A stretch of 13,931 bases of DNA from JARROD01 sp037384225. GTDB taxonomy: Bacteria; Pseudomonadota; Gammaproteobacteria; Pseudomonadales; Cellvibrionaceae. The position numbers were made by a program, and so were the translations under genes. The notes under the pieces were generated by a model. It ran no database searches. It saw nothing but the letters and a program-made list of their open reading frames with translations, and had not been told where the DNA came from. Positions 8,201 through 13,931 of this stretch are shown here, in pieces (within the stretch, counting starts at the first letter, position 1; each line of letters opens with the position of its first letter). The stretch spans positions 1-13,931 of the forward strand of contig JARROD010000074.1 of assembly GCA_037384225.1 (NCBI GenBank), read 5' to 3'.

Positions 8201-11200
8201 GATGCGAGTCTGTATATCAGTAATGGAATCGGTTTTCAGCCTGCGGGCAGGTCTCCCTGGCACAATAGCCCCCATGCTGTGGATTATAACGGCGATGGTC
8301 TGCTGGATATTGTTTCTTATACACAATTGGCTGGCGTCACCAATAAGCTCTACGTACAAATAGGAACTGGAACTGGTTTTGCGTCATCGCAAGCCGTTGG
8401 AGAAATTGCAGGGGGACTCCATGCAGCACGGCAGTATTTAGACGTCAATGGAGATAGTGCCGCGGACGAGTTGATGTTTGAAGACGACAGGCTGTACCTG
8501 CGCTTGGGTTTGAACAGTGATGATTTACCGCAAAACGCGATCAGCAAAATCATTAATGGTTTTGGTGGCGAGACATCGATTGGCTATAAACCGTTGACCA
8601 GTTCCAGTGTTTACGAACGACTATCGGAGGGGGAACTTTATACCAATCTCAACGGTCCCTGGGATCTGCCCACGGGCAGCCATACACTAGGAAAGCCCTA
8701 TCCTGTGGTGGAATTGAAAGGCCCGCTATATGTTGTGGGAAGCGTTTTCCGTTCGGCGCCCAGCGCCGGTGCATCGCCGGGTAATGTCAGCCAATCCGGC
8801 GGCAACGAAACTCGCTATGTCTACGGTGATGCTAAACTGCAGGCCGGCGGGCGCGGCATGCTCGGATTTCAATATATCAAGCGTACGAATCAGCAGACGG
8901 GCCTGGAATCCACGACTTTTTATCGGCAGGATTTCCCATTTATCGGTTATCCATCGCGTATGGAAGTGCGAACACCGGCAAGCCATCTTATCAGTCAGAC
9001 GGAAAATATCTGGCGGATTCAAAACTGGAACAACGGCAACCCCGGCGCATCACTGCGTTTGTATCTGGCCGAGAGTGTAGAAAAAACTTATGCTCTGGTG
9101 AACGGCGGCGAAAGTCAGGGTGAGCCGCTCTACAGCGTGAAAACTCACAACTCCTATGACAACTATGGAAATCCGACAAAAATAATCGTTGAAACCCTGG
9201 ATACCCATGAAAGTATTGTCGCCTCGAAGACAACCGAAAACCGCTACGGCGATACCACCTGGGAGCAGAGAATGGGTCGCCTGTCCCGCAGTGATGTCAC
9301 GACAACACGCGGTGCCACCAGTAAAACGCGGAGTTCCGGTTTTACTTATTACACCAGCGGTCTACACCGGGGACTTTTACATACGGAGGTCATAGAGCCG
9401 GATAAAGCTGACTATAAGCTTACCACGACCTATGAGTACGACGCGTTCGGTAATAAAATCAAAGCGACGCAAACAGGCGTCGATGTTGATCCCCGCTATA
9501 CCAGGAGCGAATTCGATAATTCAGGTCGCTACATCGATACAAGCTACAACTCATTGGAAATTAAAACGGAACAAATTACCGAGCGCAACCATCTCGGCGC
9601 GCCGGTAAAGATCATGGGTCTCAATGGCTTGGTTACGACTTTTGATTATGACGCCCTGGGTCGGGAAACGTCTCGCAGTGATAATACCGGTGTTTGGGTT
9701 GAAACAAAGTACCAATCGTGTAGTAAGGTCAGTTGTCCCACTGGCGCTGTGATGCGAGTGTACAAAGCTGTATCAGGCGGTGGATGGAGCGCGAGCTACC
9801 TGGATAAGTTGGGTCGAGAAATACGGCAGACGGCGGTTGCATTCAATGGTCAGGAGATTCGGATCGACAGGGAATATGATCAACAGGGAAATGTAAAACG
9901 TCAGTCCGAACCCCACGGCAGTATCGCGCAGTACTGGACCGAGTACGAATACGACAGACTCGGGCGCCTGGTTGAAAGCAAGCTTCCGGGAATACGCAAT
10001 TCTGTTTTGATTGCCTACGATGGTTTGGCTGTTACCACTACAAACCCTGCCGGACAGACCAAAACAGAAGTAAGCAACGAACTCAGCGAACTGATTGAAG
10101 TTCGGGACAATATTGGCGGCAGGATCACCTACGAATACGATGTTCACGGTAACGTGAGTTCCACCACTCACCATGGTTCAGTTGCGGATCCCCGTAACAT
10201 TGTTACTACGATCACCTATGATGACGTCGGCCGAAAAATCGTCATGACGGATCCCGACAAAGGAGACTGGTCCTACAGTTACAATGTATTTGGCGAAATG
10301 ATTCAGCAAACGGATGCTAAAAAGCAAAAAACCACCTTTATTTATGACAGTCTAGGCCGCCTTGAAAGGCGCGCCGGTTTCCGAGCGGACGGCACCCTCG
10401 AAAGCCTGGTTACCTGGACCTATGACACTGCGCCCAATGGTGTGGGAGCGCTGGATAATGTGCAGGACAGTGTGTCGGGATATATGCGCGCCCACAGTTA
10501 CGACAGTCTGGGGAGATTGTCGGAAACAGGCACCTATTTACCCGGCAATCTGGGAACGCACTGGGAAAAAATTACCTATGACAGCGTAGGCCGTATCGAC
10601 AAGGTGTTCGATGCCGCGGGTGACGGTAGCTGGAACAATCATGCGGTGAAAAGTGTTTACAATCAGTACGGCTATTTGCGCCGTGTCGTTGACGCTTTCA
10701 ATACCTCCACGTCGTATTACACCGTAGTTGCCATGGACAAGCGAGGCAATGTTACTGAGTCCATGGGGGGAAGCGGTGTAACGAGCTACAATATCCACGA
10801 TGCCGCCACTGGTCGGTTGACGGGGATTCGCAGCGAATTGACAGCGGGTTTCGGCGATGTGCAGAATCATACCTATACCTGGGACGACATTGGCAATTTG
10901 AAGGAGCGAAAAGACCAGAGTGGCAACAAGAACCTGGTCGAAAACTTCGGCTATGATGGACTTAATCGCCTTATTTCTGCGCAAGTTTCCGGAGAGGCCG
11001 AACAAAAATTTGTTTACAATAGTATCGGCAACATTTCCTTCAAAACCGGTATTGGTGAATTTGGTTATGGGAACAACGCCGGTCCACACGCCCTCACCAG
11101 TACCGCCGATGGTGTGAACTATTCCTACGATGCCAATGGCAATCTGGTCAATGAATCCGCTGTGGGAGATATCGGCGGACGCACAATAAAATACACAACC

Positions 11201-12838
11201 TTCGATAAACCTTATGAGATCAGCAAAGGTGGACATAAAACGGAATTTAAGTACGGTCCTGATCGGGCGCGCTATGTCAGATATGACACTGATGCCGATA
11301 ATCAGGTGACGACCACCCGCTATATCGGCAATGTGGAAAAAATCACCAAGCCCGATGGCAGTCAGCAAATTAAACGCTATCTACCCGGCGATGTCTTGAT
11401 CACTCTGGAATTGGATTCACAAAACAATCAAACCGGATCGAGTACACAGTTTTTGTACAAAGACCACCTGGGATCCATAGACGTCATAGCCGATGCAACC
11501 GGTAAGGTTACCGAAGTCTTTTCGTTTGACGCCTGGGGAGAAAGGCGAAGCGCCGCCGATTGGCGAAGTCAGGATATCGCCAGTTTGCTCAATTTTGACC
11601 ATAGTACCACTACCCTCGGTTATACCGGCCATGAGACCCTGGACGAGGTTGGTTTGGTTCATATGAACGGCCGCGTTTACGATCCACGCCTGGCGCGGTT
11701 TTTCCAAGCGGACCCTTTTGTGCAGGCAGTGTTGAACACTCAGCTATACAACCGGTATTCCTATGTGGGGAACAATCCGCTCAATGCGACCGACCCGAGT
11801 GGCTATTTTGCCGAAGTGTCCTTCCTGATTATCGAGGCTTTCTTTAAAGCCATATATGATCTGGCGAAATATGATATGCGCCCGACACCTGATTTTAACC
11901 CTTATGTCAAAAATATCGGTGCGGGTGTTTCTGGTAATGCTTATGGGAATTCCCCCAAGGAGGGGGAGCTCAATGAAAGCAATGATCCGCTGCCACTGTT
12001 TGCCGGCAATGGTTGGTGGAACCTGCATATCGAGATTAAATTAAATCAAGAGCTGTTTACCGCCAAGAGCACGCTGGATAAAACCTATACCGAGACCACG
12101 GGAGGAAAATTTGCGAACGGCGCCGATACCCAGACTTTTTTGGTAACCCAGTCACCGACGATGGATATGGAGGCGGGTGCATCGGACGTAAAAGGCATTG
12201 ACATCAGCACTCTGCTTATCGATCTTTCCCTGGAAGTGATACCGGGTGGAGGATTGTACAAGTGCAGTCGCGATGGCTGTGATGCCTGGGATTGGGTGGG
12301 CGCGACTGTTGACCTGGTGCCGGGATTTGGCAAAGTAGGGAAGCTGTTCAAACTGCGTAAATTAGTCGCCCGCAAACCCAGAATCACCATTCGTGGCTGC
12401 AGTTTCGCGGCTGGCACTCTGGTTGCGACAGCCGTTGGCACCGTGGCTATCGAGGACATTGAAGTTGGCGATTTTGTATTAGCCAAGAATGAAGAAAGTG
12501 GAGAGGTAAAAGCACGAAGGGTCAATTCGGTATTCGCTGACCGGCACGACAGCGTCATTTCGCTGGTCGTTCGGGATGAAGAGGGAAATCAGGAAGTCAT
12601 TATTACCACGGAAGAGCATCCCTTCTATGTGGCCGAGTCCGGCTGGGTAACTGCGGGGGATGTTGTTCCCGGCACCTACTTTGAAGCGCTGGATGGTGAT
12701 CGGCTTGAATTAGTTGGGAAAGAAGTTATAGTTAAACCCCAGTTTGCTTATAACTTTGAGGTAGATGAGTACCACACTTATGGTGTTGGCAAAGCGTTGC
12801 TACAAAGAGACCAGGAAGCTTTAGGAAAAAAACCGTAA
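5297..12838 (+). CDS. Giant secreted SpvB/TcB-TcC-like RHS polymorphic toxin carrier with C-terminal Hint domain
   Basis: From TTG 5297 the protein is 2513 aa. A signal peptide (residues ~1-23, ending PVAA) shows Sec export. A Cys-containing beta region and three FG-GAP DxNxDG motifs follow (~176-310). Next is an SpvB-type block (~366-416, TAGVAPRLSLVYSSQ), then at least seven more FG-GAP/VCBS motifs (~670-1065) and a TcdB-middle-like segment (~1090). Many YD repeats of the YEYDxxGR type span ~1380-2035. The RHS core ends at DPSG (residues 2166-2169), where related proteins self-cleave. A linker leads to a pre-toxin Hint domain starting at Cys2368 (CSFAAGTLV) with a TEEHPF block. In known TcB-TcC and Rhs proteins this architecture is a shell around a cleaved toxin tip. 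Here the frame ends right after Hint with no toxin; the tip lies in the -1 frame. There is no PAAR or VgrG domain, so type VI delivery is not indicated. Confidence 0.92.
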   Translation: MLGKNITAALSWGLLFLLSLPVAADWPPTVTTTDGTQSDDGSYGVTVTADTAFPQTCDATWYCSIKLTYTLYKSSDNIEWSQIDRVENSADEVFTSTQTITEGGTYYYKAFVERYYAENRKWCSPSRPDECSYSHGDYVLHSESWSPVTSVIVDLTGPKPPETGNLNLNAYDIFYGDLNDDGINDIYFRGKRQFILVHGEVSVPIILPAPDSFWIRGLGSGYDEPLINSTLTDSEISAMELTPFDLGDIHSGDFNGDNQNDLLFTGISTSFILAGNAQGAPGLFAIYTTPLAYHNLTHSGLNIEVRDINGDGKDDLVIISSNPNYTDSAYISGSNGPEVYQAVNNAIENPVTLAGSTQGQFSVDGTGAANYSIPISVAVGTAGVAPRLSLVYSSQNGNGRLGQGWSLDGLSAITRCRQTLAQDGAARAISWSQHDRFCLDGRRLVLSSGGQYGAVGAVYKTEIDTYASIESVGGSLGHPHYFVITRKDGSVSTYGATSDAAQKTSDGKYTLTWAQNRFQDSVGNAIDFVYSNTANGHYIDQIYYAYGAANDSNRNNARARIAFSYDTDRLDPSLEYLGGYQFFSAIRLSRIDVYNDGVQIRNYQLRYRQVDAYSSLSNRLSKLLSVQECVGTQCLPATRFEWSEDERGFAASGTDFTLSNQRDRTTVKYLPADINGDGLQDIVWQEPDWDDGEEEFQDQHWFYMIGNSQGAFSPPIKLYSNYDNGSEPFPWSVIDYNMDGRSDIAIYYDQQWRVFLSKYSPTTVASDQGIFALTWRFVGDSIATGLTDEKMEFADLDSDGLIDAVSKTKIYTLQRNASAPVSSNQAYTFAQSLSYSLETLVPKPADTSYPDKKTYKDAYLYAPAGTPDFNGDGRVDLVAYRAVKRSYRIDNKTNSWNERHFYALIRTDTGFQNYAFIGSVNQTTNAGLLNNDIIAADFNNDGLSDIYQRAGVAVNTSSASGYPYAKITDASLYISNGIGFQPAGRSPWHNSPHAVDYNGDGLLDIVSYTQLAGVTNKLYVQIGTGTGFASSQAVGEIAGGLHAARQYLDVNGDSAADELMFEDDRLYLRLGLNSDDLPQNAISKIINGFGGETSIGYKPLTSSSVYERLSEGELYTNLNGPWDLPTGSHTLGKPYPVVELKGPLYVVGSVFRSAPSAGASPGNVSQSGGNETRYVYGDAKLQAGGRGMLGFQYIKRTNQQTGLESTTFYRQDFPFIGYPSRMEVRTPASHLISQTENIWRIQNWNNGNPGASLRLYLAESVEKTYALVNGGESQGEPLYSVKTHNSYDNYGNPTKIIVETLDTHESIVASKTTENRYGDTTWEQRMGRLSRSDVTTTRGATSKTRSSGFTYYTSGLHRGLLHTEVIEPDKADYKLTTTYEYDAFGNKIKATQTGVDVDPRYTRSEFDNSGRYIDTSYNSLEIKTEQITERNHLGAPVKIMGLNGLVTTFDYDALGRETSRSDNTGVWVETKYQSCSKVSCPTGAVMRVYKAVSGGGWSASYLDKLGREIRQTAVAFNGQEIRIDREYDQQGNVKRQSEPHGSIAQYWTEYEYDRLGRLVESKLPGIRNSVLIAYDGLAVTTTNPAGQTKTEVSNELSELIEVRDNIGGRITYEYDVHGNVSSTTHHGSVADPRNIVTTITYDDVGRKIVMTDPDKGDWSYSYNVFGEMIQQTDAKKQKTTFIYDSLGRLERRAGFRADGTLESLVTWTYDTAPNGVGALDNVQDSVSGYMRAHSYDSLGRLSETGTYLPGNLGTHWEKITYDSVGRIDKVFDAAGDGSWNNHAVKSVYNQYGYLRRVVDAFNTSTSYYTVVAMDKRGNVTESMGGSGVTSYNIHDAATGRLTGIRSELTAGFGDVQNHTYTWDDIGNLKERKDQSGNKNLVENFGYDGLNRLISAQVSGEAEQKFVYNSIGNISFKTGIGEFGYGNNAGPHALTSTADGVNYSYDANGNLVNESAVGDIGGRTIKYTTFDKPYEISKGGHKTEFKYGPDRARYVRYDTDADNQVTTTRYIGNVEKITKPDGSQQIKRYLPGDVLITLELDSQNNQTGSSTQFLYKDHLGSIDVIADATGKVTEVFSFDAWGERRSAADWRSQDIASLLNFDHSTTTLGYTGHETLDEVGLVHMNGRVYDPRLARFFQADPFVQAVLNTQLYNRYSYVGNNPLNATDPSGYFAEVSFLIIEAFFKAIYDLAKYDMRPTPDFNPYVKNIGAGVSGNAYGNSPKEGELNESNDPLPLFAGNGWWNLHIEIKLNQELFTAKSTLDKTYTETTGGKFANGADTQTFLVTQSPTMDMEAGASDVKGIDISTLLIDLSLEVIPGGGLYKCSRDGCDAWDWVGATVDLVPGFGKVGKLFKLRKLVARKPRITIRGCSFAAGTLVATAVGTVAIEDIEVGDFVLAKNEESGEVKARRVNSVFADRHDSVISLVVRDEEGNQEVIITTEEHPFYVAESGWVTAGDVVPGTYFEALDGDRLELVGKEVIVKPQFAYNFEVDEYHTYGVGKALLQRDQEALGKKP
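12398..12814 (+). other. Pre-toxin Hint (intein-like) domain within the RHS protein
   Basis: The domain opens with Cys2368 in CSFAAGTLVATAVGTV, has the IEDIEVGDFVLA strand, the TEEHPFY block B, WVTAGDVVPG, and closes with YNFEVDEYHTYGVGK. In related polymorphic toxins Hint splices or cleaves to release the toxin, usually at a terminal His-Asn (VHN-type ending). That dipeptide is absent here: the sequence reads GVGKALLQRDQ. N-terminal thiol chemistry may remain possible, but C-terminal Asn cyclisation is not supported. Confidence 0.85.
12813..12838 (+). promoter_or_regulatory. Candidate -1 ribosomal frameshift site: AGGAAG, A AAA AAA, then the zero-frame stop
   Basis: A7 at 12826-12832 is read in the RHS frame as GGA AAA AAA CCG TAA, so the heptamer is phased X XXY YYZ as for dnaX-type slippage. 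AGGAAG at 12813-12818 lies 7 nt upstream and could act as an internal Shine-Dalgarno stimulator. A -1 slip reads on as ACC GTA AAG GAT, entering the nuclease toxin frame. A 5-bp pairing of ACCGT (12832-12836) with ACGGT (12863-12867) is the only downstream stem I found, and it is weak. A single missing A, as mutation or sequencing error, would give the same picture. Confidence 0.5.
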
Positions 12839-13086
12839 AGGATTCTTGGGACAATGCTGCGGACGGTACTAAACCGGGTACGAAACAATGTCCAACATGT
12901 GGCAAAGATGTTGAAGGTAATCCTAACTTGGGTGAAAAGCGAAATGGCCCTAATGGCTGGGATAACGACCATCAGCCTAAATGGAAGGATCGTGATCTAA
13001 CTGGTATGGATCGTAAGCAGGTGTTGGACGAATTTAACAAAGATACACGGTTACGATGCCCAAGTTGTAATAGAGCTGACAATTAG
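12832..13086 (+). CDS. Zinc-ribbon GH-E/HNH-like nuclease toxin tip, in the -1 frame and without a start codon
   Basis: Reading codons from 12832 gives 84 residues ending at TAG 13084-13086. They contain SWDNAADGTKPGTKQ, CPTCG, WDNDHQPKWKDRD, RKQVLDEFNKDTRLR and CPSCNRADN. Paired CxxC motifs flanking a W-D-x-D-H core match the zinc-binding GH-E/HNH nuclease tips found at the ends of Rhs and other polymorphic toxins. The likely role is cutting nucleic acid in a rival cell, with the His of DHQP as probable catalytic residue. The frame is open back to 12769 but contains no ATG, GTG or TTG before the first CxxC, so it can be translated intact only as an extension of the RHS protein through the A7 site. 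Otherwise it is a dead or displaced tip. The SUFU-type immunity gene follows after 14 nt, as expected for a toxin-immunity pair. Confidence 0.72.
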   Translation, partial: TVKDSWDNAADGTKPGTKQCPTCGKDVEGNPNLGEKRNGPNGWDNDHQPKWKDRDLTGMDRKQVLDEFNKDTRLRCPSCNRADN

Positions 13087-13100
13087 TGGAAGCACTCGCA

Positions 13101-13649
13101 ATGACAATCATTGAGCATGTAGAAAGACATCTTGGGGTGATTCAGCAAGGTTGGAAAGACGATGATTCTGACGTGGATTTTCAGATCATTTCCTTCAAAG
13201 ATTGCCCAAGTGAGACTGTCTCAACATTTCTTTCATTGGGAATGAGTAAAAAGATTCTCAAATTAAACGAACTAAAGAATGTTAGGCAGGAACTTGTTTT
13301 CTCGGTGTACTCAATGACAATTTCAAATATGATTGTTTCCTGTCTTATGTCCCTCTGTGAGGCAATTCTTGGGCAGAGTAAAGCGGTGCTTCGGGGCGAG
13401 GTAATACCTTTGTCTACTGAACTCGCTGAGAGAATCGGATTTGCTGTTTATTGTACGATGCCTGTGTTCTTTGATGATGATTTTTGTACGTATGATGAAT
13501 CGTCACCACCCACCGTCATGGTATGGGTGTTACCTATTTATAAAAGCGAAGCAGATTACATTGCTGTTAATGGTTGGGAGAGTTTTGAAGACTTGCTGGA
13601 GGAGAAAGACCCTGATTTGTGTTCTTTGGAGCGTGAACCAGTAGTTTAA
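13101..13649 (+). CDS. SUFU-family (suppressor of fused) immunity protein
   Basis: This is a 182-aa cytoplasmic protein with no signal peptide. It shows the bacterial SUFU pattern in order: ITEHVE-like start (IIEHVERHLG), FKDCPSETVSTFLSLGMSK, RQELVFSVY, a central helix with SLCEAIL, PVFFDDDF, ESSPPTVMVWVLPIYKSEA, then NGWESFEDLLEEKDPDL. Bacterial SUFU proteins are established as immunity proteins of polymorphic toxin systems, often beside HNH-type nuclease tips; here it would bind and block the adjacent tip. I chose ATG 13101 because GGAAG at 13088-13092 is 8 nt upstream. An in-frame GTG at 13086 overlaps the toxin stop and lacks a binding site. The close packing after the toxin suggests translation on the same message. 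Confidence 0.88.
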   Translation: MTIIEHVERHLGVIQQGWKDDDSDVDFQIISFKDCPSETVSTFLSLGMSKKILKLNELKNVRQELVFSVYSMTISNMIVSCLMSLCEAILGQSKAVLRGEVIPLSTELAERIGFAVYCTMPVFFDDDFCTYDESSPPTVMVWVLPIYKSEADYIAVNGWESFEDLLEEKDPDLCSLEREPVV

Positions 13650-13931
13650 TGCCACAAAGAATACAGTCGGTGAGTTACGGGCTGCGGGTAAAAAGGATGC
13701 ACATCATATTATACAAGATGCAGCAGCCAAGAATTTGCCAGGATATAAAACTAACAATGCACCAGGTATTCAGTTAGAAGGGCCTGCAAACAAAGTTGGA
13801 ACACCTCATTACAATGCCACTCAAGTTCAAAGACAGGCCGGAGGCGGCAGATATGCCGCAGAACGCCGTATTGGATATAAAGCCTTGAGAAGGGCAGGAG
13901 TATCTCGTCAAGATGCTCGTCAGTACATCCA
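13645..13931 (+). pseudogene. Orphan toxin tip cassette (AHH-type nuclease), start-less, runs off the right edge
   Basis: The codon phase beginning at 13645, just after a TAG at 13642-13644, reads NTVGELRAAGKKDAHHIIQD, then LPGYKTNNAPGIQLEGPANK, VGTPHYNATQVQRQ, and RIGYKALRRAGVSRQDARQYI to the edge with no stop. AHHIIQD followed by a G-P-x-N / TPHYNATQ block is a nuclease-tip pattern I recognise from the C-termini of Rhs and related toxins. No ATG, GTG or TTG occurs in this phase before the AHH motif, and the cassette begins on the last bases of the immunity gene. This fits an orphan tip lacking its carrier. Such cassettes are known downstream of rhs and cdiA genes as a store for recombination onto the carrier. 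Its cognate immunity gene should lie just beyond the window. Confidence 0.75.

Noticed and set aside
10538..11368. 276-codon open frame on the - strand inside the YD-repeat region
   Set aside because: It is a shadow of the RHS repeats; the translation is low in information and the + strand frame is unambiguous.
13649..13780. Short + strand frame starting with ATG in TAATG at the end of the immunity gene
   Set aside because: It encodes only about 43 codons in a different phase, with no recognisable pattern, while the overlapping phase carries the clear AHH nuclease tip.

Overview
The window looks like an accessory region from a free-living, probably marine or polysaccharide-degrading gammaproteobacterium (Cellvibrio, Saccharophagus or Teredinibacter relatives are plausible). 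The evidence is a secreted subtilase ending in a GlyGly-CTERM sorting tail, which implies type II secretion and a rhombosortase elsewhere in the genome, a perfect CRP half-site pair, and a very large Sec-exported SpvB/RHS protein. No genus can be fixed from the sequence alone. All convincing genes are on the + strand, and no tRNA, rRNA, CRISPR or transposase was seen.

Layout. Positions 2-319 hold an open frame whose first ~37 codons look like an internal piece of a type III restriction (Res) subunit and then lose all resemblance, so I read it as a remnant. Positions 320-646 are non-coding but structured: a perfect CRP-like palindrome (311-326), a hairpin with 24-nt arms (401-458) inside a longer fold that ends in a T-run at 475-480, and a promoter/operator-like cluster at 560-606. 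Positions 647-4519 encode a 1290-aa S8 protease with a signal peptide, an intact Asp/His/Asn/Ser set, tandem calcium-binding TSP3 repeats (two 105-bp units almost identical in DNA) and a GlyGly-CTERM tail. Positions 4690-5022 encode a small secreted protein of unknown function. After a leader of about 270 nt comes a 2513-aa SpvB/FG-GAP/TcB-TcC-like/RHS protein (5297-12838) that ends in a pre-toxin Hint domain.

The most interesting part is the 3' end of the RHS gene and what follows it. The RHS frame stops just after the Hint domain, without a toxin. In the -1 frame, immediately downstream, lies a complete 84-codon zinc-ribbon nuclease toxin (GH-E/HNH-like) that has no start codon of its own. 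The two frames meet at an A AAA AAA heptamer phased exactly like a -1 programmed frameshift site, with an AGGAAG Shine-Dalgarno-like sequence 7 nt upstream, and the zero-frame stop follows two codons later (CCG TAA). Directly downstream is a SUFU-family immunity gene (13101-13649), then the start of a second, start-less toxin cassette (AHH-type nuclease, 13645 to the window edge). The unit is therefore a polymorphic toxin locus: a secreted RHS carrier, a variable nuclease tip, its immunity gene and a silent spare tip. Whether the tip is made by programmed frameshifting, is switched by homopolymer length, is broken, or reflects a one-base sequencing error in the A-run cannot be decided from this sequence.
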